Source: Deltaproteobacteria bacterium (GTDB lineage Bacteria > Desulfobacterota > Syntrophia > Syntrophales > UBA5619). From it: 64,000 nucleotides of DNA. The translations under genes and the position numbers were made by a program. Of the stretch, positions 43,393 through 52,121 are shown in pieces (the first letter of the stretch is position 1; each line of letters opens with the position of its first letter). The DNA lies in the NCBI GenBank assembly GCA_021372695.1, contig JAJFTY010000149.1:16853-80852 (forward strand). The letters are read 5' to 3'. The notes beneath the pieces are model-generated. The model made no database searches. It was not told where the DNA came from and saw nothing but the letters and a program-made list of their open reading frames with translations.

Positions 43393-46101
43393 ATGAAAAA
43401 ACTCGTTCTCTGGACGGCGATGCTGCTGGTGCTGGCTTCGTCTCCGGCCTGGGCCCGGGGCGGGGGCGGCTGCCTGGAAAAGGGAACCCTGATTCCGACG
43501 CCGGCGGGCACTGTCGCGATCGAAACCCTTCGCATCGGCGATCCGGTCTGGAGCGTTGCCGGGGGAAAACTCCGGGCAGGCACAGTCCAGGCGCTGACTG
43601 AGGTAGAAGCGGACCGTTACCTGGAGATCTGCGCAGGAGAGGCCCGGGTAGCGATCACCCCGGAGCATCCGGTGATGACGGGACCGGGCGAGTACCGTAT
43701 TGCCCGGCTCCTCAAGCCTGGCGACCGGATCTACCGGATGAGCCGCGGCCAACTGGATCCGGTTCCCATCCGCTCCATTCGGGAACTCCCCGCCCGCTTC
43801 CCGGCCTACAATCTGCTCGTGATGCCCGGCGGAACGTTCCTGCCGGCCGGCACCGTGGTCCACAACAAGGGGTGCTTTCTTCCCGAGAGTCTGATCATGC
43901 AGGCCGACGGGAGCGAAAAACCGATCAGCGCCGTCCGGCCGGGCGATCCGCTGCTGGCCTATTCGCCCGAGGGACAAATCGTCCGGACCCGGGTGAGAGA
44001 AATTCTCCGCCACCAGGTCGATGAATATTTCATCCTCACGACCGAACGGCAAACCATCAAAGCCACGGCCGAACATCCCTTCTATGTCGGGCACGGCGCC
44101 TTCAAGACGCTGGAGATCCTCAAGGCGGGCGACCTCATCTTCGCCCGGGAAGGGGCAGCCCTTACCGCACAGCGCATCCTGTCGCTGCAAAGGGTTCAGG
44201 AGCGGGTCCCCGTCTTCAACCTTCAGACCGATCACCCGAACACCTTCTTTGCCGGAGGCGTCGCGGTGCACAACAAGGGCGGCGGAGGCGGTTGTTTCCC
44301 GGCCGGAACGATGATCCGGACCCCCTCGGGTGAGATTCCCATTGAAGAATTGCAGGCGGGGGAGAAGGTTCGGGCGTTCAGCCCGGGGGGAGGGACGGTC
44401 GAGGCGCGCGTCGAAAAGAGCTTCGCCGCCCGCGCTTCGGTCATGACGGTCGAAACGGATCTGGGCCTCCTCCGGACAACCGCCGAGCATCCCGTCGGCC
44501 TGCCCGGAGGCATATTCCTCGAGGCCGGGAAACTCCGGCCGGGTCAAAAAGTGCTCATCCGGGGCGACGGCGCTTCGCCCGGGAGCACGGCGGGGGGAAC
44601 GGACCGGGGTCATGAGCGGGCGGCCTCCCGGCCGGAGGACCCCGGCCTCCGTGCCGCTGGCTTCGAAACCGCGACCGTCATCAGGATCTCGACGCAGGAA
44701 AAGAGAGAGGTGGTCTACAACCTCAGCGTCGGCTCTCCGCACACCTTTTTGGCGGGCAACTTCCTGGTCCACAACAAGGGGGGCGGAGGGTCCCATTCCA
44801 GCTCCGGCCATTCCCATTCCAGCGGCTCCGGCAGCGCGGGCGACGATGGTTTCGCCGTTCTCTTTTTCTTTCTTTTCACAACGTTTTTCATCATCTTCGT
44901 CGTGGCGGCGGTGAAGGGCAAGACGGCCAAGAGTGAAAACCTGGACTATCTCTATCCTGCCGCGACGGTGGCGAAAAAGGCCGTGAAAACGGAGAAGCTC
45001 CTGGCCTTCCTCAGCAAACAGGATCCGTCGCTCTCCCCGCCGGAACTGCGCAAGTTCGCCGAATCGACCTTCCGCAGACTCCAGGAGTGCTGGGAAAAGC
45101 GCGACTATGGCCCCATGGAGCCGCTTCTGATGCGGGCCCTGTTCCTTCAGCACACCGTGCAGCTTCACGGTCTGGCCCGGAATCATGAGATCAATCGGAT
45201 CGAGCAGCTCCGGGTGGAGAGGGTGGATCTCGTCAACGTCCGCTACACCGAGAAGAGCGATCAGCGGGAATTCAGCGCGCTGATCACCGCCTCGGCCCGC
45301 GACTACTACGTGGACGACCGCAATCAGAGATTCCTCAGGGGCGACCGCTCTCCGGCCCGGTTCCAGGAGTTCTGGACGTTCCAGCGTGCGGGTGCGGGCT
45401 GGCTGCTCAGGGAGATCGAGCAGGCGGGCGAGTCGGATCTTCTCAAGGACGAAAATTTCGCCGAGATGCTCACCGATCAGACCCTCCGGGGGATCTACGC
45501 GGAGGCGGCCGGAAAAGAGGGAGAGGCCGGGCCGTGGCTGGAGAAGGGGACCGAGAAGAAAGCGACGCGCATCGATCGCCTGCTGAATTTCCTGGTCCGG
45601 ACAGACAAACTCTGGGATCGGCAGCAGATGCTCAGCCGGGCGCGCCATCTGTTCCTGAACGTCTATCTGGCGCGGGAGTCCGGTGATCCGGCGCAGGTGC
45701 CCGATGCGGATCTGTTCAAAACCGTTGCAGACAGTCTTCGCGGGCAGATCCGGCAGTGGCAGATGGATGGGACGAGGGTGGAATACCGGAACCTCTGCGT
45801 GCGCAAGGCGGAGCTGATCCTGATCCGCAATTTCACCGATCCGGCCAGAGACGAGTTCTTCGTCCGCATCAGCGCCCATGCCCAGAAGATCGTCCGCAAG
45901 GGGAACCAAATCCTGAGCGGACAGCAGTATGTCACCCCCTTCGAGGAGTACTGGACCTTCGGCCGTCTGGACGGGGTCTGGAAACTCAAGGAGGTCCTGC
46001 CGCCTGCCCGGGGTGAAACGCTGATCGCCCAAGAGAACGTGGATGAGGAGAGTACCGCCGGACAGATGCAGTGGTACTACCGGCAGACCCGCGCCAACTG
46101 A
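43393..46101 (+). CDS. Secreted/membrane protein with three tandem Hint (intein-like) domains and two Tim44-like domains
   Basis: A 902-residue protein. A Sec signal peptide (cleavage after about residue 21, AWA) is followed by three consecutive Hint domains: Cys27-Asn158, Cys161-Asn294 and Cys301-Asn461. Each has the block-A cysteine, a block-B TxxH (TPEH, TAEH, TAEH) and an ending VHN, always followed by Lys-Gly. Canonical splicing needs Cys, Ser or Thr after the Asn, so these look like bacterial intein-like (BIL) domains that cleave rather than splice. Then come a Gly/Ser/His linker, a transmembrane helix (about 485-507) and two Tim44-like domains (about 528-680 and 710-870; FQEFWTFQR, FEEYWTFGR). 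The Gly-rich stretch between signal and helix in ordinary Tim44-like proteins is here replaced by the Hint units. Confidence 0.88.
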   Translation: MKKLVLWTAMLLVLASSPAWARGGGGCLEKGTLIPTPAGTVAIETLRIGDPVWSVAGGKLRAGTVQALTEVEADRYLEICAGEARVAITPEHPVMTGPGEYRIARLLKPGDRIYRMSRGQLDPVPIRSIRELPARFPAYNLLVMPGGTFLPAGTVVHNKGCFLPESLIMQADGSEKPISAVRPGDPLLAYSPEGQIVRTRVREILRHQVDEYFILTTERQTIKATAEHPFYVGHGAFKTLEILKAGDLIFAREGAALTAQRILSLQRVQERVPVFNLQTDHPNTFFAGGVAVHNKGGGGGCFPAGTMIRTPSGEIPIEELQAGEKVRAFSPGGGTVEARVEKSFAARASVMTVETDLGLLRTTAEHPVGLPGGIFLEAGKLRPGQKVLIRGDGASPGSTAGGTDRGHERAASRPEDPGLRAAGFETATVIRISTQEKREVVYNLSVGSPHTFLAGNFLVHNKGGGGSHSSSGHSHSSGSGSAGDDGFAVLFFFLFTTFFIIFVVAAVKGKTAKSENLDYLYPAATVAKKAVKTEKLLAFLSKQDPSLSPPELRKFAESTFRRLQECWEKRDYGPMEPLLMRALFLQHTVQLHGLARNHEINRIEQLRVERVDLVNVRYTEKSDQREFSALITASARDYYVDDRNQRFLRGDRSPARFQEFWTFQRAGAGWLLREIEQAGESDLLKDENFAEMLTDQTLRGIYAEAAGKEGEAGPWLEKGTEKKATRIDRLLNFLVRTDKLWDRQQMLSRARHLFLNVYLARESGDPAQVPDADLFKTVADSLRGQIRQWQMDGTRVEYRNLCVRKAELILIRNFTDPARDEFFVRISAHAQKIVRKGNQILSGQQYVTPFEEYWTFGRLDGVWKLKEVLPPARGETLIAQENVDEESTAGQMQWYYRQTRAN

Positions 46102-46149
46102 CCTACCGCCGCCGCTTTTTACCTCCCATAAATTTATATAAATTTTTGG

Positions 46150-46178
46150 TTGACGGCCAATAGATATTGTGGTTATAA
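46150..46178 (+). promoter_or_regulatory. Promoter of nrdJ
   Basis: TTGACG (46150-46155), 17 bases, TTATAA (46173-46178). Just upstream is a perfect 16-bp AT palindrome, AAATTTATATAAATTT (46130-46145), which may act as an UP element. The predicted start near 46185 lies between the two NrdR boxes. Confidence 0.7.
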
Positions 46179-46203
46179 GTTCTCCCCATACAATATATGG
46201 TGT
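46157..46203 (+). promoter_or_regulatory. Pair of NrdR boxes
   Basis: Two 16-bp sites match the NrdR consensus ACAC(W)ATATAT(W)GTGT. Box 1, CCAATAGATATTGTGG (46157-46172), has 12 of 16 matches and fills the promoter spacer. Box 2, ATACAATATATGGTGT (46188-46203), has 14 of 16 and covers the start region. Their starts are 31 bp apart, three helical turns, as is known for NrdR operator pairs. This predicts repression by NrdR-ATP/dATP. Confidence 0.8.
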
Positions 46204-46264
46204 TTTTTCATCCAACAGCCGTTCACTTATCCTGAACCTGACCGGATAACAAGGAGATATCATC

Positions 46265-48475
46265 ATGTCCGCTCGTCCCCCCATTGTTCCCCAATTGACC
46301 AAAAATGCACTGACCGTTCTGGAGAAGCGCTATCTGCGAAAGAACCAGAACGGTGAGGTCATCGAAGAGGCAGCGGAGATGTTCCGGCGCGTTGCCGAGG
46401 CGATCGCCCATGCCGATCAGAAGTTCGACCCCAAAGCCGACACGACGCCGCTGGCCGACCGGTTTTACGATGCCATGGCCAGCCTCGCCTTCCTGCCGAA
46501 TTCCCCCACCCTGATGAATGCGGGGCGGGAACTGGGCCAACTCTCCGCCTGCTTCGTGCTGCCCGTTGGGGATTCGATGGATGAGATCTTCGATGCGGTC
46601 AAGCACACGGCCCTCATCCACAAATCGGGCGGCGGCACCGGTTTCTCCTTTTCCCGGCTCCGCCCCAAGTGCGATGTGGTCCAGTCCACGAAGGGGATCT
46701 CGAGCGGCCCCATCTCCTTCATGCGGGTCTTCGACATCGCGACGGAGACGGTCAAGCAGGGCGGCACCAGGCGGGGTGCGAACATGGGGCTCCTGCGGGT
46801 GGACCATCCCGATATCCTGGAGTTCATCCGCTGCAAGTCCGATCAGAAGCAGTTGAACAACTTCAACATCTCCGTGGGGGTGACCGAGGCCTTCATGCAG
46901 GCGTTGGAAAAGGATGAATCCTATCCGTTGATCAATCCCCGTGGGCATGAGGTGACCGGAACGCTGAAAGCCAGGGAGGTCTTCGACCTGATCGTCAAGC
47001 AGGCCTGGGAGAACGGCGAGCCGGGGATCATCTTCCTCGACCGGATGAACCGGGACAACCCCACCCCGCAGATCGGGGCAATCGAATCGACCAACCCCTG
47101 CGGCGAGCAGCCCCTGCTCCCCTACGAATCCTGCAACCTGGGTTCGATCAACCTGGGGTTGATGGTGAAGGAAGAACAGGTCGACTGGCCGCGGCTGAAG
47201 GAGATCGTGCATCTGGCCGTCCACTTCCTGGACAATGTGATCGAACTCAACCGCTACCCCCTGCCGCAGATTGCCCAAATGACCTACGCCAACCGGAAGA
47301 TCGGCCTGGGGGTCATGGGGTGGGCCGACATGCTGATCTCCCTGGGGGTTCCCTACAACTCCGAGGAGGCGATCGAACTCGGCGGAAAGGTGATGGCGTT
47401 CATCAGCGACGAGGGGCATGCAGCCTCTGCGGAACTGGCAAAGCAGAGGGGCGCATTCCCGAACTTCGAAGGCTCCCTGCTCGCCAAGCAGGGAAACCCT
47501 GCGGTCCGCAACGCGACCGTGACGACCATCGCGCCGACGGGCACGATCTCCATCATCGCCAACGCCTCGTCCGGGATCGAGCCGATTTTCGCCGTCTCCT
47601 TCGTCCGCCAGGTCCTCGACAACAACATCCTGCTCGAAGTCCACCCGCTCTTCGAAAAGATGGCCAAGGCGTGCGGCGTCTACTCCGATCCCCTCATGGA
47701 GAAGATTGCAGAGCACGGCACGATTCAGGGGATCAAGGAGATCCCGGCCGAGATCCGCAGTCTGTTTGTGACCGCGCACGACATCACGCCGGAGGACCAC
47801 ATCCGGATGCAGGCGGCCTTCCAGAAGAGCACCGACAATGCCGTCAGCAAGACCGTGAATTTCCCCCGAACCGCCACGATCGAGGAGGTCAGGAGGGTCT
47901 ACGAACTGGCCTACCAGCTCGACTGCAAGGGCGTTACGATCTACCGTGACGGATCGCGGCAGCATCAGGTTCTCTCCACCGTCGGGACGCCGCAGGAAGC
48001 GGAGGCGGGGGCGAAGAAACCGGTCCGGGAGCGCCCCATGACGCTCAAGGGCTGGACCTACCGGATGCAGACCGGCTGCGGGCCCCTCTACGTGACGATC
48101 AATGAGGATGAGGAGGGCCTCTTCGAGCTCTTCACGACCATGGGGAAGGCGGGCGGCTGCGCCGCTTCCCAGAGCGAGGCGATCGGCCGGATGGTTTCCC
48201 TGGCCTGGCGGAGCGGCGTTCAGCCGAAGCAGGTGATCAAGCAGCTCCTGGACATCTCCTGCCATTCGCCCTCCGGGTTCGGCGAGAACAAGATCCTCTC
48301 CTGCGCCGACGCGGTGGCCAAGGCCATCCGCAACCACGAGTCCTCGGCCGGCCACATGGAGAAGGTGGAAAAGAAGGCGCTCTTCAAGGGAGCCTGCCGC
48401 GAATGCGGCGGCAAGGTCGAACACGAGGGGGGCTGCTCCGTCTGCCACTCCTGCGGCTTCAGCGAGTGCGTCTGA
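46265..48475 (+). CDS. nrdJ: Adenosylcobalamin-dependent (class II) ribonucleoside-diphosphate reductase
   Basis: NrdJ reduces ribonucleotides to deoxyribonucleotides using a thiyl radical generated by coenzyme B12; it needs no oxygen. The 736-residue protein contains the RNR signatures LPNSPTLMNAGRELGQLSAC, KSGGGTGFSFSRLR, NPCGEQPLLPYESCNLGS and ATVTTIAPTGTIS. The C-terminal tail has clustered cysteines (CRECGG, CSVCHSCGFSEC), a zinc-ribbon-like shuttle tail. GGAG precedes the ATG. A single transcription unit under the promoter at 46150; no nrdR gene is in the window. Confidence 0.97.
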   Translation: MSARPPIVPQLTKNALTVLEKRYLRKNQNGEVIEEAAEMFRRVAEAIAHADQKFDPKADTTPLADRFYDAMASLAFLPNSPTLMNAGRELGQLSACFVLPVGDSMDEIFDAVKHTALIHKSGGGTGFSFSRLRPKCDVVQSTKGISSGPISFMRVFDIATETVKQGGTRRGANMGLLRVDHPDILEFIRCKSDQKQLNNFNISVGVTEAFMQALEKDESYPLINPRGHEVTGTLKAREVFDLIVKQAWENGEPGIIFLDRMNRDNPTPQIGAIESTNPCGEQPLLPYESCNLGSINLGLMVKEEQVDWPRLKEIVHLAVHFLDNVIELNRYPLPQIAQMTYANRKIGLGVMGWADMLISLGVPYNSEEAIELGGKVMAFISDEGHAASAELAKQRGAFPNFEGSLLAKQGNPAVRNATVTTIAPTGTISIIANASSGIEPIFAVSFVRQVLDNNILLEVHPLFEKMAKACGVYSDPLMEKIAEHGTIQGIKEIPAEIRSLFVTAHDITPEDHIRMQAAFQKSTDNAVSKTVNFPRTATIEEVRRVYELAYQLDCKGVTIYRDGSRQHQVLSTVGTPQEAEAGAKKPVRERPMTLKGWTYRMQTGCGPLYVTINEDEEGLFELFTTMGKAGGCAASQSEAIGRMVSLAWRSGVQPKQVIKQLLDISCHSPSGFGENKILSCADAVAKAIRNHESSAGHMEKVEKKALFKGACRECGGKVEHEGGCSVCHSCGFSECV

Positions 48476-48527
48476 CGCTGTCGGCGCTCTGGCCTGAAAA
48501 GGAGCGTGGAAGCGCGATGCTTCGGAT

Positions 48528-49772
48528 CTAACGCTGCGGGGATGCGGCGATGTTCCGACGGGCCGCCTGCCACCACAGGGCCACGGTCAGCGGCAGGAGC
48601 GATGCCGCGGCTGCCGCCAGGGCCATGACCCCGTATCCGCCCGAGGCATACACAACACCACTCACAACCTGGCTGAATGCCGAAGTGAGGTTCAGCAGCA
48701 GGTCGTTGAAGCCCTGGGTCTTGGCCCTCTCGCCGGGAGAAAGCTGGTCGGCCAGCAGGGCGGACCCGGCCACGTAGGCGAAGTTCCAGCCGAGCCCCAG
48801 CAGGAAGAGCGCGACCGTCAGGGCCAAAACGCCGGTCGAAGGGGCGGCCATCAGGCAGGAGACGATCATCACGACCATTCCCAGGATGATCGTCCGCCCC
48901 CGTCCCCACCGGTCGGTCATCCGCCCGGAGAGGACGGAGAAGGCGTACATCCCCAGGGTATGGGCGGAAATCACCACCGACATCGCGCTCAGCGGGTGGT
49001 TGGAGGCCTTCATGTGGACGGAGGTGATGGACATCGGTACCATCATCACCATCTGGGCGAAGACCACACTGACCATGGCCACGATCACCCCCGGCTGCCG
49101 AACAATCTCGGTAAGGGGGCGGGTTTCCCGGTGGAGAATCGATTCGGGATACAGGCGGGCGAGTTCGCGCCCGACGTCTCGCGGGTCCGGCCTGAGCCCC
49201 GCAAAGATCAGGATGGCCGCAAGGATCAAGCCGATCAAGCCGACGCTGTACGGCCCGGCCAGCTCCACAAACCCGGCCCATTGCGCCAGTGTTCCGGTGG
49301 GGCCCACGAGCAGAGGCCCGAACACCGCCCCGACCGTGCTTCCGAGCACCACATGGGAGATGGCACGCCCCCGCTCCGCAGGCAGGTGGACCTCCGCCGC
49401 GGCGAAGCGGCCCAGATCGACGGCTGATCTGGCCATTCCCACCAGGACAAGACCTGCCAGGAAGAGCGTGAGCGAGCGGCCGACCACGGCGCTCATCGCG
49501 ACCACCGAACCGATCACCCCGAGGACCTGGCCGAGCGCAATGCCTCCCCGGCGGCCGATCTTCTCCATGCTGAGGCCCCAGACAAGGGCGCCGAAAGCCT
49601 GTCCCAGCACGTAGACCGCGCCGGGCACCCCTGCCATGGCCCGCTGGCCGCTCAAATCGACGCCCACGAGCGCGTTGACGGTGAAGGCGGCGATGAATCC
49701 TGCCGAGCTCAGGCTCTGGGAGAGGAAGAGCACGATCGTTATCTTCCGGGCGATCCGCCGATGATCCTTCAT
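48528..49772 (-). CDS. MFS transporter
   Basis: A 414-residue major facilitator with about twelve transmembrane helices. The MFS loop motif between helices 2 and 3 reads WGLSMEKIGRRGG, and the equivalent second-half loop is SGRMTDRWGRGRT. Substrate unknown; the general pattern resembles drug/metabolite efflux carriers. I start at 49772 (MKDHRRIARK) because GGAG lies six bases upstream; an ATG at 49784 is also possible. The longer frame to 49898 would add an unlikely non-hydrophobic tail. It converges with nrdJ (53 bp between stops). Confidence 0.88.
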   Translation of the reverse strand: MKDHRRIARKITIVLFLSQSLSSAGFIAAFTVNALVGVDLSGQRAMAGVPGAVYVLGQAFGALVWGLSMEKIGRRGGIALGQVLGVIGSVVAMSAVVGRSLTLFLAGLVLVGMARSAVDLGRFAAAEVHLPAERGRAISHVVLGSTVGAVFGPLLVGPTGTLAQWAGFVELAGPYSVGLIGLILAAILIFAGLRPDPRDVGRELARLYPESILHRETRPLTEIVRQPGVIVAMVSVVFAQMVMMVPMSITSVHMKASNHPLSAMSVVISAHTLGMYAFSVLSGRMTDRWGRGRTIILGMVVMIVSCLMAAPSTGVLALTVALFLLGLGWNFAYVAGSALLADQLSPGERAKTQGFNDLLLNLTSAFSQVVSGVVYASGGYGVMALAAAAASLLPLTVALWWQAARRNIAASPQR

Positions 49773-50024
49773 GGGTTTCTCCATTTTCGTTCCGGATTTC
49801 CGGGCCAAGAGGTACGGAATATGGCGCCGGATGTCAATGGGAAAGGAGGAGAAGACCCGTTCTTCTCCGGCGGGCTGCGGGTGCGGATGCGGGGGCAACG
49901 GGTTGCATTGGCCGTGGCAACGGGCTATAGATGTGCCCTATCGGGGCGGAACAGGTTCGATCTCCTCATTGATTGCAGTTGCCACCGCCCCTGTCCTCTG
50001 GAAAAGTGGATTCGGGATAGCTCG

Positions 50025-50636
50025 ATGGGAAAGATTTTGATCATAAACGGCTCCTACCATGAGACCGGCGACATCGCCTTCCTGATCGACCGGTTTGCCG
50101 AGGGTGTTCGGGAAGCCGGCTGCGAGGCGGAGATGGGAGTCGTCCATCTGCGCGATCTGAGAATCGAATATTGCCGGGGATGCTGGGCCTGCGGCAATCC
50201 GGAGAACATCGGGAAGCCGATCGGCGATTGCCCGATCGAAGACGATGTCCGGGCTCTCCTCGAGAAGTCGCTTGCCTGCGACGTTCTGGTCTACGCCACC
50301 CCGGTCTACGAAATGGGGCCGACCGCCCTGATGAAGAAATTCCTGGAGCGGAACCTGCCGGTGGTCGGCGGCATCGGGATCGCCGGCTTCAAGGGCCGGC
50401 AGCCCGTCATGAAGGGCAAGACCGGCGTGGTCATTCTCTCCTCGGGTGCCCCCTATCCGGTCAATCTCCTGTTGGGATTCACAAGATACCCGAAAAGGAT
50501 TCTGTCTCTCTTCTGCCGCTTTTACGGCTGCGGCAAAACCGTTCTCTTGCCCGCGGGCGGCCTCGGTAGCAGCGAAAAGCCGCGCCTCTCCTGGGGCCAG
50601 AAAGCCTACAAACTGGGTCGGCGCCTCGCTGCGTAG
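50025..50636 (+). CDS. Flavodoxin-fold NADPH-dependent FMN reductase/iron-sulphur flavoprotein-like
   Basis: The 203-residue protein has the flavodoxin-like FMN-binding start KILIINGSYHETGD, the CRGCWACGNPENIG segment with a C-x2-C-x2-C-like cluster near residue 48, and the second flavin loop YATPVYEMGPTALMKKFLER. Proteins of this group transfer electrons from NAD(P)H or ferredoxin to quinones or iron-sulphur centres; some have a [4Fe-4S] cluster at such a compact Cys motif. The specific partner is unknown. No clear Shine-Dalgarno sequence is seen before the ATG. Confidence 0.82.
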   Translation: MGKILIINGSYHETGDIAFLIDRFAEGVREAGCEAEMGVVHLRDLRIEYCRGCWACGNPENIGKPIGDCPIEDDVRALLEKSLACDVLVYATPVYEMGPTALMKKFLERNLPVVGGIGIAGFKGRQPVMKGKTGVVILSSGAPYPVNLLLGFTRYPKRILSLFCRFYGCGKTVLLPAGGLGSSEKPRLSWGQKAYKLGRRLAA

Positions 50637-50709
50637 CAGTGGGGATCGTCCGGAGGAGGAGACCTCAAGAGAGTCCCTCCGCAAAAACCGGCACTCCGCA
50701 GTCTCCAAC

Positions 50710-51846
50710 TCATTGGAAGTCACGTGAATCGAGCATATCCGATATCCGCAGCACCGGCTTGATCGTGTCGCCCCTGCGGGCGTCGGCGACGGCGCGGTTG
50801 ATCTGGGTGAAGGGATAGAATTCCACGAGGCGGTCGAAGGGGAAAAGCCCTCTCCGGTGGAGATCGATCAGCTGGGGGATGAAGCGCTGGGGGACGGAAT
50901 CGCCCTGAACGACGCCGATGGCCTTCTTCCCTCCGGGGTAGGTCCGGTCTGTCATGTCGCCGGTGAGGAGCGCCGCCCGGCCCCTGGGCCGGAGGATCGA
51001 AACGGCCAGCCGGGTCAGCTCCGGCTCGCCTGTCGTGTCGACGACGAAATGAACCCCTTTTCCGGCGATTTCGGCGATGCGGACTGCGATCTGCTCGCGG
51101 CGGGCGTCGATGACATGGGTGGCCCCGAGTTCCAGAGCGAGGCCGAGGCGCCAGGGTACGATGTCGACGCCGATGATCGGCGTAGCGCCCACAATCCGGG
51201 CCGCCATCACCGCGGCGAGGCCCACGGCCCCGGTGCCGAAGACGGCGATGCCGGCGCCGGCAGAGACGGCGAGCGAGTTCATCACGGTGCCGGCCCCGGT
51301 CTGCAGGCCACACCCCAGGGGGGCCAGCAGCTCCAGCGGCAGGTCCCGGGGAACGACGACGGTATTGCGTGCCGTGGCCAGGCTGTGGGTGGCAAAGGAG
51401 GACTGGCCGAAGAAGTGGCCGCGGACGCCGCTCCGTTCGAGCGCATTGCTGCCGTCAAGGCGGGCGAACCCGAAGTTTGCCTCGGAGAGGCGGTCGCAAT
51501 CGGCGGGGCGGCCGTGGCGGCAGGGCGAGCAGCGACCGCAGGACATGTAGGAAAGTACGACGTGGTCGCCCGCAGCGACTCCCCTGACCCGCCTGCCGAC
51601 TTCCGCCACGACGCCTGCCCCCTCGTGGCCCAGAACGACCGGCTCCTCGGCGCTGTCCCAGTCGTCGATGAAGCCGATGTCGGTATGGCAGATTCCCGAG
51701 GCGACGAGACGCACGAGGAGCTCGTCCTCGCGGGGACCCTCCAGTTCGAGCGACTCGATTTTCATAGGACCGCCGCGCTTGCGCAGCACGGCCGCCCGGA
51801 TCGCATGAACCGAAACGTCGGAAGACCCTTTGGCCTTTCCTCTCAT
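50710..51846 (-). CDS. Zinc-dependent alcohol dehydrogenase (MDR superfamily)
   Basis: The 378-residue protein is a medium-chain dehydrogenase. The catalytic zinc ligands are Cys53 (SGICHTD) and His74-Glu75 (LGHEGAGVV), with the third cysteine in APLGCGLQTG. The structural zinc lobe is Cys103, 106, 109 and 117 (CGRCSPCRHGRPADC). The cofactor site is FGTGAVGLAAV, a GxGxxG fold, with an acidic residue after it (VDIV) favouring NAD. It resembles aryl-alcohol or long-chain alcohol dehydrogenases. The start at 51846 is used since AAGGGTGG is just upstream; a longer frame to 52002 adds unlikely sequence. Confidence 0.9.
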   Translation of the reverse strand: MRGKAKGSSDVSVHAIRAAVLRKRGGPMKIESLELEGPREDELLVRLVASGICHTDIGFIDDWDSAEEPVVLGHEGAGVVAEVGRRVRGVAAGDHVVLSYMSCGRCSPCRHGRPADCDRLSEANFGFARLDGSNALERSGVRGHFFGQSSFATHSLATARNTVVVPRDLPLELLAPLGCGLQTGAGTVMNSLAVSAGAGIAVFGTGAVGLAAVMAARIVGATPIIGVDIVPWRLGLALELGATHVIDARREQIAVRIAEIAGKGVHFVVDTTGEPELTRLAVSILRPRGRAALLTGDMTDRTYPGGKKAIGVVQGDSVPQRFIPQLIDLHRRGLFPFDRLVEFYPFTQINRAVADARRGDTIKPVLRISDMLDSRDFQ

Positions 51847-52040
51847 AAATCCACCCTTTAGATCCAGCCTACCCGGAGAGGGGCGGCTCTGGGAAGACGA
51901 TTTCTCCCCGTTCAGGTCGGGGCGCCATTTGGCGAAAACCCGATCCGCGGCCAGCAGGATACACCATGACAGGCGCCAGGTCAAAACCGGTCGGCGTCTC
52001 AATTTTGCATCCTCATGAAATGAAATGGATTTATGGATAC

Positions 52041-52068
52041 TTGATTATCGAAAAATCGTGATTATATT
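52041..52068 (+). promoter_or_regulatory. Promoter of the ClpX-like ATPase gene
   Basis: TTGATT (52041-52046), 16 bases, TATATT (52063-52068). The region is distinctly AT-rich relative to the neighbours. The predicted start near 52075 leaves a leader of about 47 bases. Confidence 0.55.
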
Positions 52069-52121
52069 GGTCCCGCAGCAACTCTACGGAAAGCGGTGAA
52101 TCTACAGAAAGGGTACTGGAC

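Noticed and set aside
46102..46264. Possible cobalamin riboswitch before the B12-dependent reductase
   Set aside because: The gap is only 163 bp and is filled by the promoter and two NrdR boxes; no B12-box-like sequence was seen.
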